From positions 1 through 48,024 of the forward strand of contig JAGWUS010000030.1 of assembly GCA_028868305.1 (NCBI GenBank): a stretch of 48,024 bases of DNA, given 5' to 3'. Below, piece after piece: positions 32,902 through 41,378 of the stretch; the first letter of the stretch is position 1, and every line of letters starts with the position of its first letter. The translations under genes and the position numbers were made by a program. The notes below the pieces were generated by a model. It did no database searches. It saw only the letters and a program-made list of their open reading frames with translations, and was not told the DNA's origin. The stretch is from Burkholderiales bacterium. GTDB taxonomy: Bacteria; Pseudomonadota; Gammaproteobacteria; Burkholderiales; Burkholderiaceae_C.

Positions 32902-33609
32902 GTGAACAAGATTTATCCCAGCGCAGCGAAGGCGCTTGCAGGCATCGTGAGAGATGGCCAACTTCTGGCCGTGGGCGGATTCGGGTTGTGCGGCATTCCC
33001 GAGGCGCTGATTGACGCGCTCAGGGACACCGGCGTGAAAGACCTGACCGTCATTTCCAACAACGCCGGGGTCGATGGTTTCGGCCTGGGGAAGCTGCTCG
33101 AGACCCGCCAGATCAAGAAAATGATTTCCAGCTATGTAGGCGAGAACAAGGAGTTCGAGCGCCAGTACCTGGCCGGTGAACTGCAACTGGAATTCACGCC
33201 CCAGGGCACGCTGGCCGAAAAGCTGCGCGCCGGTGGTGCCGGTATCCCGGCTTTCTTCACCAAGACCGGCGTTGGCACCATTGTGGCCGACGGCAAGGAA
33301 TTGCGCGAGTTCGATGGCGAAACCTACGTGATGGAGCGCGCACTGGTGCCTGACGTGTCACTGGTCAAGGCCCACCGTGCCGATAAATCGGGCAATTTGC
33401 AGTTCCGCTTTACCGCACGCAACTTCAATCCTGCCGCGGCCATGGCAGGCAAGATTTGCGTTGTGGAGGTTGAAGAAATTGTAGAGACCGGCGACATCGC
33501 GCCCGACCAGGTGCACCTGCCTGGCATCTATGTGCACCGCATTGTGCTCAACGCCACTCCGGAAAAACGGATCGAAAAGCGCACCATCACCGAGAAAGCA
33601 GGAGTCTGA
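32902..33609 (+). CDS. scoA: 3-oxoacid CoA-transferase subunit A
   Basis: A 235-residue family I CoA-transferase alpha subunit. [17 protein letters not shown] near residue 24 is the family signature, and the tail EKRIEKRT is typical of ScoA. It acts with the next gene product on acetoacetate or 3-oxoadipate using succinyl-CoA. The ScoA type (not the PcaI type) is my first reading, but in this locus a 3-oxoadipate role is possible. GTG start with GGAGAA upstream. Confidence 0.88.
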   Translation: MNKIYPSAAKALAGIVRDGQLLAVGGFGLCGIPEALIDALRDTGVKDLTVISNNAGVDGFGLGKLLETRQIKKMISSYVGENKEFERQYLAGELQLEFTPQGTLAEKLRAGGAGIPAFFTKTGVGTIVADGKELREFDGETYVMERALVPDVSLVKAHRADKSGNLQFRFTARNFNPAAAMAGKICVVEVEEIVETGDIAPDQVHLPGIYVHRIVLNATPEKRIEKRTITEKAGV

Positions 33610-33611
33610 AC

Positions 33612-34250
33612 ATGGCATGGAATCAAGACCAAATGGCAGCACGTGCAGCCCAGGAACTGGAGGACGGTTTCTATGTGAACCTGGGCATCGGCATTCCCAC
33701 GCTGGTGGCCAACCATGTGCCCGCCGACAAGGAAGTGTGGCTACAGTCCGAAAATGGCATGCTGGGCATTGGCCCTTTCCCAACCGAAGACCAGGTGGAT
33801 GCTGACCTGATCAACGCCGGCAAGCAGACCGTCACCACCATCAAGGGCTCCAGCATTTTTGGCAGCCATGAGAGCTTTGCCATGATCCGCGGCGGCAAGA
33901 TCAACCTGTCCATCCTGGGCGCCATGCAGGTCAGTGAGAAGGGCGATCTGGCCAACTGGATGATCCCCGGCAAGATGGTTAAGGGCATGGGTGGCGCGAT
34001 GGACCTGGTCGCCGGCGTGAAGCGCGTGATTGTGCTGATGGAGCACGTCGCAAAGAAGAAAGATGGGACGGAAGACATGAAGATTCTTCCCCATTGCACT
34101 TTGCCGCTGACTGGCAAGGCCGTGGTGGACCGCATCATTACGGATCTGGCGGTCATGGACGTCACACACCACGGTCTGATCGTGGTGGAACTGGCACCGG
34201 GCGTAACCCGCGAGCTCCTGCAGTCCAAGACGGGTGTTACCCTGATTTGA
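33612..34250 (+). CDS. scoB: 3-oxoacid CoA-transferase subunit B
   Basis: A 212-residue beta subunit, two bases after scoA. The catalytic glutamate is Glu47 in [21 protein letters not shown] and GGAMDLV are conserved. A hairpin terminator follows the gene at 34273. Together with subunit A it would give succinyl-CoA-dependent activation of a 3-oxoacid, the last-but-one step of the beta-ketoadipate route. Confidence 0.9.
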   Translation: MAWNQDQMAARAAQELEDGFYVNLGIGIPTLVANHVPADKEVWLQSENGMLGIGPFPTEDQVDADLINAGKQTVTTIKGSSIFGSHESFAMIRGGKINLSILGAMQVSEKGDLANWMIPGKMVKGMGGAMDLVAGVKRVIVLMEHVAKKKDGTEDMKILPHCTLPLTGKAVVDRIITDLAVMDVTHHGLIVVELAPGVTRELLQSKTGVTLI

Positions 34251-34272
34251 GCAGCCACTGCTCGGGTTGAAG

Positions 34273-34306
34273 AGGTGTGCGCCTGCCAGGTGCACACCTG
34301 TTTTTT
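34273..34306 (+). terminator. Rho-independent terminator after the CoA-transferase operon
   Basis: AGGTGTGC (34273-34280) pairs with GCACACCT (34292-34299), followed by G and a run of six T (34301-34306). It ends the scoAB transcript and sits just before the 3' end of the convergent MetE-like gene. Confidence 0.85.
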
Positions 34307-34312
34307 ATGGGC

Positions 34313-35422
34313 TCAGTTGCCCCACACCTCTTGTGCAGTTTCAATCACCAGACGCAACTTGGCGCGCTGGGCTTCTACCGCGATGTTGTTGCCATGCACC
34401 GTGCTGCTGAACCCGCATTGGGGTGACAGGGCCAGTTGATCTAGGGGCGCGTACTTGGCAGCCTCTTCAATGCGGCGCTTGAGTGCGTCCTTGCTTTCCA
34501 TCTCGCCAAACTTGGTGGTCACCAGGCCCAGCACCACGGTTTTGCCTTTGGGCAGGTAGCGCAGGGGGCGGAAGTCGCCACTGCGTTCGTCGTCGTACTC
34601 CAGAAAAAACGCATCCAGGTTCATTTCCTTGAGCAAGGCCTCTGCCACTGGCTCGTAATTGCCGCTGGCAGCATGGGTGCTCTTGAAGTTGCCTCGGCAA
34701 AGATGCATGGCTAGCAGCATGCCTTCGGGTTTTTGTGCCACCACCTTGTTGATAAAAGTGGCATAGCGGTGGGGCAGTTCGTTGGGGTCATCGCCCCGCT
34801 GGCGTGCGGCTTCGCGCATCTTCTCATCGCACAGGTAGGCGAGGTTGGTATCGTCCATCTGCACGTAGGTGCATCCCGCTGCGGCCAGAGAGCGCAACTC
34901 TTCGCCATAGGCCTTGGCTACGTCATCGTAGAACGCCGGGTCCAACTCGGGATAGGCTTCGCGACTGATGCCGGCGCGTCCTCCACGAAAGTGCAGCATG
35001 GTGGGGGAAGGAATCGTGACCTTGGGTGTGTTGCCTTTGCTGACCTGGCTCTTCAGGTAGTTGAAGTCGGCCAACTGGATGTCCTTGACGTGGCGCACCT
35101 TGTCGATCACGCGCATGACAGGCGGGGCCAACTCCTGGGTTCCATCGGGCTTTTGAATGGTCACCGGGATGTCCGTTTTGACGCCGCCAATCTGTTCCAG
35201 AAAGTCAATGTGGAAGTAGGTGCGTCGGAACTCGCCATCGGTAATGCTCTTGAGGCCCACGTCTTCCTGAAACTTCACGATCTCGGTGATCGCCTTATCC
35301 TCCACCAGGCGGAGTTGCTCGGCAGTAATGGTGCCTGCCGCTTTCTCGGCCCGTGCGTCCAGCAGGTATTTGGGGCGCAGAAAGCTGCCAACGTGGTCGT
35401 AGTGGGCGGGCAGTTGGGGCAT
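34313..35422 (-). CDS. MetE C-terminal domain-like zinc methyl/alkyl-transferase
   Basis: A 369-residue protein equal to the catalytic half of cobalamin-independent methionine synthase. The zinc ligands can be placed: His240 and Cys242 in MHLCRGN, Glu275 in FFLEYDDE, and Cys336 in SPQCGFSS. The N-terminal MetE half, which helps bind folate, is missing. Stand-alone members include epoxyalkane:CoM transferase, core MetE and many of unknown role. Start 35422 (MPQLPAHYDHVGSFLRP) with AAGGAGA upstream; the frame extends to 35458 without likeness. Possible tasks: demethylation or thiol transfer on an aromatic intermediate, or methionine synthesis. No CoM genes are visible. Confidence 0.85.
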   Translation of the reverse strand: MPQLPAHYDHVGSFLRPKYLLDARAEKAAGTITAEQLRLVEDKAITEIVKFQEDVGLKSITDGEFRRTYFHIDFLEQIGGVKTDIPVTIQKPDGTQELAPPVMRVIDKVRHVKDIQLADFNYLKSQVSKGNTPKVTIPSPTMLHFRGGRAGISREAYPELDPAFYDDVAKAYGEELRSLAAAGCTYVQMDDTNLAYLCDEKMREAARQRGDDPNELPHRYATFINKVVAQKPEGMLLAMHLCRGNFKSTHAASGNYEPVAEALLKEMNLDAFFLEYDDERSGDFRPLRYLPKGKTVVLGLVTTKFGEMESKDALKRRIEEAAKYAPLDQLALSPQCGFSSTVHGNNIAVEAQRAKLRLVIETAQEVWGN

Positions 35423-35446
35423 TGAAAGTCTCCTTGTGGTTTTGAT

Positions 35447-35496
35447 GACAGGCAACATCGTAGACCATCCCGAGGGATGAATGTGTCATGCCTGTC
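35447..35496. promoter_or_regulatory. Nested inverted repeat in the leader of the MetE-like gene
   Basis: Outer arms GACAGGCA (35447-35454) and TGCCTGTC (35489-35496) are perfect; inside them CATCCC-GA-GGGATG (35466-35479) forms a second perfect stem. The structure lies 25 bp upstream of the start codon of the minus-strand MetE-like gene, in the 243-bp gap to the second liv operon, and could fold in its mRNA leader or bind a dimeric regulator. The rest of the gap up to 35665 is AT-richer and holds the likely liv promoter. Confidence 0.5.
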
Positions 35497-35565
35497 CAGC
35501 AGGTCGCGGGATAGCGTATTACACTGACTGTGATTTGAGAAATTTGCTTGCGGATCCTTTGAGTT

Positions 35566-35597
35566 ATTCAACAATGTTATATCTAACTGTTGAGAAT
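35566..35597. promoter_or_regulatory. Operator-like inverted repeat upstream of liv operon 2
   Basis: ATTCAACA (35566-35573) and TGTTGAGAAT (35588-35597) form imperfect arms (one inserted G) about 14 bp apart. The TTCAA/TTGA half-sites resemble the palindrome at 3753-3765, so one regulator might use both. Weak support. Confidence 0.35.
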
Positions 35598-35665
35598 CGC
35601 GATTGCCGTTCCCGTTTTTCAAAGACATAGTTCGGACCCAGTTACTTCAATCAGCAGGAGACAAA

Positions 35666-36838
35666 ATGCAAAAACGACTCTTTTTGACCGGCACCGCTCT
35701 GGCCGCCCTAACGCTGGTGGCGCCCCATGCCATGGCCCAGAGCGACACCTTCAAGATTGGATTGATTCTTCCCATGACAGGGCAGCAAGCCACCACGGGA
35801 CGCCAGATTGAGGCGGCCGCGAAGCTGTACATGGCCCAGAACGGCGACATGATTGCTGGAAAGAAGGTGCAACTCATCGTCAAGGACGACACCAGCATTC
35901 CGGATGTCACCAAGCGCATTGCCCAGGAACTGGTGGTGAATGAAAAAGTGAATGTGCTAGCCGGCATGGGCATTACGCCCTCTGCACTGGCGACTGCAGC
36001 CATTGCAACCCAGTCCAAGACCCCTCTTGTCGTGATGGCGGCAGCAACCTCCAGCATTACCGAGGCATCGCCCTATGTGGTGCGTACCAGCTTTACGCTG
36101 CCCCAGGCATCTGTTGCACTGGCCGACTGGGCACCCAAGAACGGTATCAAGAAAGTGGTGACCCTGGTCAGTGACTATGGTCCTGGCATTGATGCAGAGA
36201 AATTTTTCAAGGAGCGCCTGGCGTTCAACGGCGGCCAGGTGACCGAGTCGTTGCGTGTGCCACTGCGCAATCCGGACTTCGCACCTTTCCTGCAAAAAGT
36301 GCGTGACCTCAAGCCTGATGCGTTGTTTGTGTTCGTGCCCTCGGGCGCCGGTGCTGCAGTGATGAAGCAATTTCTGGAGCGCGGCATGGACAAAGCCGGC
36401 ATCAAACTCATTGGCACCGGTGACATTACCGATGACGACCAGTTGAACGATATGGGTGACGGCGCTCTGGGTGTGGTGACTTCGCACCACTACTCTGCTG
36501 CACACCCCTCTGCCGTGAACAAGAAGTTCGTCGAAGCCTTCAAGAAAGCCAACAACAACCTGCGCCCCAATTTCATGGCCGTAGGTGGCTATGACGGCAT
36601 GCGTGTGATTTACGAAGCCATCAAGGCAACCAAGGGGCAGGGCGGTGGTGATGCATTGCTGGCCGCGATGAAGGGCCAGATTTTTGAAAGCCCGCGCGGG
36701 CCGATGTACATCGACGCACAAACCCGTGACGTTGTGCAGAACATCTATCTGCGCAAGGTGGAAAGAAAAGATGGCCAGTTGTACAACATCGAATTTGATG
36801 TGATCAAGGATGTCAAGGACCCGGGAAAAGCCCGCTGA
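35666..36838 (+). CDS. ABC transporter substrate-binding protein (operon 2)
   Basis: A 390-residue type I periplasmic binding protein. Start 35666 (MQKRLFLTGTALAAL) with signal cleavage after AMA; CAGGAGAC lies upstream. The mature domain opens FKIGLILPMTGQQATTGRQI. It belongs to a different LivK branch from the proteins at 20700 and 44103 (for example GLILPMTG against IVELSG), of the kind seen with benzoate/aromatic-acid importers. A strong terminator follows it, before the permease gene. Confidence 0.9.
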   Translation: MQKRLFLTGTALAALTLVAPHAMAQSDTFKIGLILPMTGQQATTGRQIEAAAKLYMAQNGDMIAGKKVQLIVKDDTSIPDVTKRIAQELVVNEKVNVLAGMGITPSALATAAIATQSKTPLVVMAAATSSITEASPYVVRTSFTLPQASVALADWAPKNGIKKVVTLVSDYGPGIDAEKFFKERLAFNGGQVTESLRVPLRNPDFAPFLQKVRDLKPDALFVFVPSGAGAAVMKQFLERGMDKAGIKLIGTGDITDDDQLNDMGDGALGVVTSHHYSAAHPSAVNKKFVEAFKKANNNLRPNFMAVGGYDGMRVIYEAIKATKGQGGGDALLAAMKGQIFESPRGPMYIDAQTRDVVQNIYLRKVERKDGQLYNIEFDVIKDVKDPGKAR

Positions 36839-36878
36839 GGAACGATCGGGTTGCAGGTTCCTGAAACCCGACTGACTG

Positions 36879-36910
36879 AAAAAAAGCGAGGGACCCCCTT
36901 CGCTTTTTTT
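36879..36910 (+). terminator. Terminator/attenuator between binding-protein and permease genes
   Basis: AAAAAGCGAGGG and CCCTTCGCTTTTTT pair around ACC with a single bulge, ending in a T-run. It lies 40 bp after the binding-protein stop and 34 bp before the livH start. Read-through would give less permease than binding protein, as in liv operon 1. Confidence 0.8.
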
Positions 36911-36943
36911 ATGAGCTTACGCCCATTTTTCTGAGCGATCGAT

Positions 36944-37819
36944 ATGTTGACCATTCTCTTTGACGGTGTTGCCTACGGCATGCTGCTATTCGTACTGGCG
37001 GTTGGGTTGGCAGTCACCATGGGCCTGATGAACTTCATCAACCTCGCCCACGGTGCCTTTGCCATGGTGGGTGGCTACATCACGGTGCTGCTGATACAGC
37101 GTCTGGGCGTGCCGTTTCTGCTGTGCCTGCCGCTGGCGTTTCTGGGCTCGGCCTTGCTGGGTGGTTTGCTTGAGCGCACCCTGTACCGCCCGCTGTACCA
37201 CAAGCCGCATCTGGATCAGGTGCTGTTTTCAATCGGCCTGACGTTCATGGCCGTGGCTGCGGTGGATTATTTCGTCGGCTCCACCCAACAGAACCTGCAG
37301 CTGCCGGAGTGGCTCAAGGGTCGTACCGAACTGGGTGAAGGCGACTGGATACTGGGCATGGGACATTACCGCCTGTTCATCATTGCGGTGTGCGCAGCGT
37401 TGACCGTGGCCCTGCAGTACATCCTGACCAAAACTCGCTTTGGTAGCCGCCTGCGCGCATCGGTGGATGATCAGCGCGTGGCGGCCGGTCTGGGCATCAA
37501 TGTGAATATGGTGTTTCTGTCCACCTTCGCCGTGGGCTCTGGGCTGGCCGGTCTGGGGGGGGCGTTGGGCGCCGATGTGCTGGGCATGGACCCCAGCTTT
37601 CCGCTGAAGTTCATGATCTATTTTTTGATCGTAGTCGCTGTTGGCGGCACTTCCAGCATCACCGGGCCGCTGCTGGCCGCTTTGCTGCTGGGCGTGGCCG
37701 ACGTGGCGGGCAAGTATTACATCCCGAAGATGGGTGCCTTCATTGTGTATTTCCTGATGATTTTGATTCTGGTGTGGCGTCCGCAAGGCCTGTTTGTGCG
37801 ACAGGGAGGCAAAGCATGA
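36944..37819 (+). CDS. livH: ABC transporter permease LivH (operon 2)
   Basis: A 291-residue permease with about eight spans. 'GLAVTMGLMNFINLAHGAFAMVGGY' near the start is a LivH signature, and 'VDDQRVAAGLGINVN' is the coupling loop. The stop overlaps the livM start by ATGA. Confidence 0.93.
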   Translation: MLTILFDGVAYGMLLFVLAVGLAVTMGLMNFINLAHGAFAMVGGYITVLLIQRLGVPFLLCLPLAFLGSALLGGLLERTLYRPLYHKPHLDQVLFSIGLTFMAVAAVDYFVGSTQQNLQLPEWLKGRTELGEGDWILGMGHYRLFIIAVCAALTVALQYILTKTRFGSRLRASVDDQRVAAGLGINVNMVFLSTFAVGSGLAGLGGALGADVLGMDPSFPLKFMIYFLIVVAVGGTSSITGPLLAALLLGVADVAGKYYIPKMGAFIVYFLMILILVWRPQGLFVRQGGKA

Positions 37820-38811
37820 GTGCGTCCAAATTACATGCAGTCGGTGCGCTGCAAAGCGGTCGCTGGCGCTGGTGGGAGGTGGTGTTGTGGGCCGCTGCGC
37901 TGGCATCGCCCTGGGCACTGTCCAGCCACGCGCTCATCATCAATGAAATCGCGATCCTGGCGCTGTTTGCACTGTCGCTGGACCTGATTCTGGGCTACAG
38001 CGGCATTGTGTCGCTGGGCCACGCCGCGTTCTTCGGCATGGGTGCGTATTCCGCCGCCTTGTTCTCCAAGCTGGTCATGCCCGATCCGTTGGTCGGCTTG
38101 ATGGTGGGTATTGCCACGGCTACGCTGCTCGGTGCGATTTGCAGTGTGACCATCCTGCGCGGTACCGATCTCACTCGCCTGATGGTGACTCTGGGTGTGG
38201 GCTTGATCCTGATGGAACTGGCCAACAAGCTCGACTGGCTCACTGGCGGTGCGGACGGTCTGCAGGGCGTCATGATGGGACCACTGCTGGGTCGCTTCGA
38301 TTTTGATTTGCAGGGCCAGACCGCTGCCTGGTATTCGCTCACTATCCTGTTACTGCTGTTTATCCTGGCCAAGCGCTTTGTCAATTCGCCGTTTGGTGCC
38401 ACGCTCAAGGCTATCCGCGACAACCGCCTGCGCGCCATGGCCATCGGCATTCCGGTCTCGCAACGCCTCTCGGTGGTCTACACCGTGGCTGCGGGTGCCG
38501 CCGGTGCTGCTGGTGCATTACTGTCGCAGACCACCGGATTTGCGTCGCTGGACTTGTTCGAGTTTCACCGTTCGGCTGATGTCATGTTGGTGTTGGTGAT
38601 CGGTGGTACTGGCTGGCTGTATGGCGGCGTCGCCGGTGCGTTGGTGTTCAAGCTGCTGCAGGACACTATTTCTGCCATCACACCGCAGTACTGGACCTTC
38701 TGGATTGGCATGTTCCTGGTGGTGCTGGTGCTGGTGGGGCGTGAACGCCTGGTGCGACCCTGGACCTGGTTCGGGGTAGGCAAGTCCAGCAACAAAGGGG
38801 GCAAGGTATGA
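37816..38811 (+). CDS. livM: ABC transporter permease LivM (operon 2)
   Basis: A 331-residue permease starting at 37816 (MSASKLHAVGALQSG). 'LDLILGYSGIVSLGHAAFFGMGAY' and 'IRDNRLRAMAIGIPV' are LivM hallmarks. Overlaps livH and livG by 4 bases each, so translation of the set is coupled. Confidence 0.93.
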   Translation: MSASKLHAVGALQSGRWRWWEVVLWAAALASPWALSSHALIINEIAILALFALSLDLILGYSGIVSLGHAAFFGMGAYSAALFSKLVMPDPLVGLMVGIATATLLGAICSVTILRGTDLTRLMVTLGVGLILMELANKLDWLTGGADGLQGVMMGPLLGRFDFDLQGQTAAWYSLTILLLLFILAKRFVNSPFGATLKAIRDNRLRAMAIGIPVSQRLSVVYTVAAGAAGAAGALLSQTTGFASLDLFEFHRSADVMLVLVIGGTGWLYGGVAGALVFKLLQDTISAITPQYWTFWIGMFLVVLVLVGRERLVRPWTWFGVGKSSNKGGKV

Positions 38812-39599
38812 GCACCGATAGCAATACCGTGCTGTCCGCCCAAGGACTGGTGATGAAGTTCGGTGGCATCACCGCCACCAACAACGTCACGCTGAACCTG
38901 CACAAGGGCGCACGCCACGCGCTGATCGGCCCTAACGGTGCCGGCAAGACCACGCTGATCAATCTGCTGACCGGCGTACTGCAGCCCACCGAGGGCAAGA
39001 TCATTCTGGAAGGTCAGGACATCACCCAACTCGCGCCGCACCAGCGGGTGCGCCGCGGCATGGTGCGCACTTTTCAGATCAACCAGCTGTTTGACACTCT
39101 CACCCCGTTGGAAACCCTGGCCATGGTGGTGTCGCAGCACCGCGGGCTGGGTGGCAAGTGGTGGCAGGCACTGGGTGCCCGTGCCGACGTGAACGAGCGC
39201 TGCGATCAATTGCTGGCGCAGTTCCACCTGACCAGTGTGATGGGGCAGGAAACGCGGGTGCTGGCCTACGGCAAGCGTCGCCTGCTGGAAATTGCCATTG
39301 CCCTGGCGTGCGAGCCGCGGGTACTCTTACTCGACGAGCCCGTGGCCGGTGTGCCCGCTGGTGAGCGCGAAGAGTTGCTGCAAACCGTGGCGGCGCTGCC
39401 TGCGGATGTGTCCATCCTTTTGATTGAACATGACATGGATCTGGTATTTAGCTTTGCCAAGCGCATGACAGTGCTGGTCAACGGCACGGTGCTCACCGAG
39501 GGAGACCCGGACCAGATCGCCAGCGACCCGCAGGTCAAGGCGGTGTACCTGGGCCACGAAGTTCCCCAGGCGTTGGCAGGAGGTAGTCAGCATGGCTGA
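38808..39599 (+). CDS. livG: ABC transporter ATP-binding protein LivG (operon 2)
   Basis: A 263-residue ATPase. Walker A LIGPNGAGKTT, Q-loop FQINQLFDTLTPLE, signature VLAYGKRRLLEIAIAL (Gly-Lys-Arg in place of the common Gly-Gln-Gln) and Walker B VLLLDEPVAGVPAGE are visible. The altered signature is seen in some aromatic-acid transporters. 8-base overlap with livF. Confidence 0.92.
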   Translation: MSTDSNTVLSAQGLVMKFGGITATNNVTLNLHKGARHALIGPNGAGKTTLINLLTGVLQPTEGKIILEGQDITQLAPHQRVRRGMVRTFQINQLFDTLTPLETLAMVVSQHRGLGGKWWQALGARADVNERCDQLLAQFHLTSVMGQETRVLAYGKRRLLEIAIALACEPRVLLLDEPVAGVPAGEREELLQTVAALPADVSILLIEHDMDLVFSFAKRMTVLVNGTVLTEGDPDQIASDPQVKAVYLGHEVPQALAGGSQHG

Positions 39600-40329
39600 A
39601 TTGCTCAAGGTTGAAAACCTCAGTGCTGGGTACGGCGAAGCGGTAGTGCTGCACAACGTGTCGGTCCGTATCAACGAAGGCGAGACGTTGGCTTTGCTCG
39701 GCCGTAATGGCACGGGTAAAACTACATTCATGAACACGCTGGCAGGTGCCACGCGCCAGCACGGGGGCACCATCATGCTGGGCGCGGGTTCAACCGCGGT
39801 GGCCCTGCACAAGCTGCCTTCTCACGAGCGCGCTGCAGCCGGCATTGGCTGGGTGCCACAGGAGCGCAATATCTTCAAGTCGCTCACCGTGGACGAAAAC
39901 CTGACGGCGGTCATGCGCCCGGCTCGCGCCGGTCGTGCGTCCAGCCCCTGGACGCCGGCCCGGGTTTACGAGCTATTCCCCCGACTGGCCGAGCGCAAGA
40001 CCAACCTGGGCACACAACTTTCCGGTGGTGAACAGCAGATGCTGGCCGTGGGCCGTGCGCTGGTGCTCAACCCAACACTGCTGCTGCTGGACGAGCCTTG
40101 CGAAGGTCTGGCACCCATCATCGTGCAGGAACTGTTGCGGGCCATCCGCCGCATCACGCGCGAAGAGGGGCTTTCCGCGATCATCGTAGAGCAGCACCCG
40201 CAAGCGATCCTGGCCATTTCGGACACAGCGGCAGTGCTGGACCGGGGCACAGTGGTGTACTCCGGAACTGCAGTCAGTCTGCAGGAGCAACCCGAATTGC
40301 TGGACAAATTACTGGGCGTGGCGCGTTAG
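39592..40329 (+). CDS. livF: ABC transporter ATP-binding protein LivF (operon 2)
   Basis: A 245-residue ATPase. Walker A LLGRNGTGKTT, signature QLSGGEQQMLAVGRAL, Walker B LLLLDEPCEGLAP. Last gene of the transporter; a copy of the dispersed repeat and then a Bug-protein gene follow. Confidence 0.93.
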   Translation: MAELLKVENLSAGYGEAVVLHNVSVRINEGETLALLGRNGTGKTTFMNTLAGATRQHGGTIMLGAGSTAVALHKLPSHERAAAGIGWVPQERNIFKSLTVDENLTAVMRPARAGRASSPWTPARVYELFPRLAERKTNLGTQLSGGEQQMLAVGRALVLNPTLLLLDEPCEGLAPIIVQELLRAIRRITREEGLSAIIVEQHPQAILAISDTAAVLDRGTVVYSGTAVSLQEQPELLDKLLGVAR

Positions 40330-40333
40330 AAAT

Positions 40334-40384
40334 TCGCTACATTTTTATAGCTTCCCGCACAAATTCCACGCGGGCTGGAGGGCC
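40334..40384 (+). repeat. Dispersed ~55-bp repeat, copy B
   Basis: CGCTACATTTTTATAGCTTC, then ACAAATTCCACGCGGGCTGG and AGGGCC: the same order of blocks as copy A at 46.2 kb but more diverged in the core (10 of 15 bases). It fills the 62-bp gap between livF and the Bug gene, and includes a CCCGC/GCGGG stem. Confidence 0.6.
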
Positions 40385-40391
40385 AATTGAT

Positions 40392-41375
40392 ATGAAATTC
40401 AGTTTTAAAATTCTGCGTAACGTGGCGGCTGCAGGTCTGTGCCTCGGAGCATTCATCGCGGCGCCCGTCGGTGCCCAGCCATTCCCGTCGAAACCCATTC
40501 GTATCGTGGTGCCGTTTGGTGCAGGTGGTGTGGCCGACCTGACCGCACGCACGGTGGCCCAGAAGATGTCAGAGTCGCTGGGGCAGTCGGTAGTGATTGA
40601 GAACAAGCCGGGTGCCGGCGGCGTGGCGGCGGGGGACACCGTGGCCAAGGCAGAGCCCGATGGCCACACCCTGCTGCTGATGTCCAATGGCACGGCAGTC
40701 AGTGCGGGGCTGTTCAAGTCCCTCCCTTTTGATGCGGTGCGTGACTTTGCGCCCATCTCCACCCTGGGAACCTTTGATATTGCGTTGCTGACGGCGGCCG
40801 ATGCGCCATTCAAGTCCATGGCTGAATTACTGGCCTATGCCAAAGCCCATCCCGGCAAGCTCAATGTGGGCACCGTCAACATTGGCAGTACCCAGAACCT
40901 CGCGGCCGAGCTGTTCAAAACCCGGGCTGGACTGGATTTCCTGATCGTGCCCTTCAACGGAACGCCGGCCGTGACCACGGCTCTGCGTGGCCACCAGGTC
41001 GATGTGGCAGTGGAAATTCTGGGCCCCATGATGGGCCAGGTGAAGTCCAATGCCGTGCGTGTGCTGGCCGTCATGGGTGACACGCGCGCCAGCCAGTTGC
41101 CCGATGTTCCCACCCTGATGCAAAGCGGCATCGCAGGGTTTGATGTGTCGTCCTGGAACGCCTTGGCAGCCCCGGCCAAGACGCCGAAAGACGTGATCGC
41201 CCGTCTGAACCGTGAAGTGCAGGCTGCCGTGAATTCACCGGACGTGAAAAAGAAGTTGTACGACCTGAACGTTGAGGCCAAGGGCTCGACGCCCGAGCAG
41301 TTGGGCACACTGCTGCAAAGCGATATCAAACGCTGGAGCGAGGTGATCACCCGTGCCGGTGTGCCCAAGATGTAA
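40392..41375 (+). CDS. Tripartite tricarboxylate transporter (Bug) binding protein 1
   Basis: A 327-residue periplasmic protein of the Bug/TctC family; start 40392 with a signal peptide (MKFSFKILRNVAAAGLCLG...) cut after VGA. 'FPSKPIRIVVPFGAGGVADLTAR' is the family opening, and the loop 'VIENKPGAGGVAAGDTVAKA' binds the carboxylate via waters. No TctAB membrane genes are near, which is usual for orphan Bug proteins. Three bases before the next gene. Confidence 0.93.
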   Translation: MKFSFKILRNVAAAGLCLGAFIAAPVGAQPFPSKPIRIVVPFGAGGVADLTARTVAQKMSESLGQSVVIENKPGAGGVAAGDTVAKAEPDGHTLLLMSNGTAVSAGLFKSLPFDAVRDFAPISTLGTFDIALLTAADAPFKSMAELLAYAKAHPGKLNVGTVNIGSTQNLAAELFKTRAGLDFLIVPFNGTPAVTTALRGHQVDVAVEILGPMMGQVKSNAVRVLAVMGDTRASQLPDVPTLMQSGIAGFDVSSWNALAAPAKTPKDVIARLNREVQAAVNSPDVKKKLYDLNVEAKGSTPEQLGTLLQSDIKRWSEVITRAGVPKM

Positions 41376-41378
41376 TTT

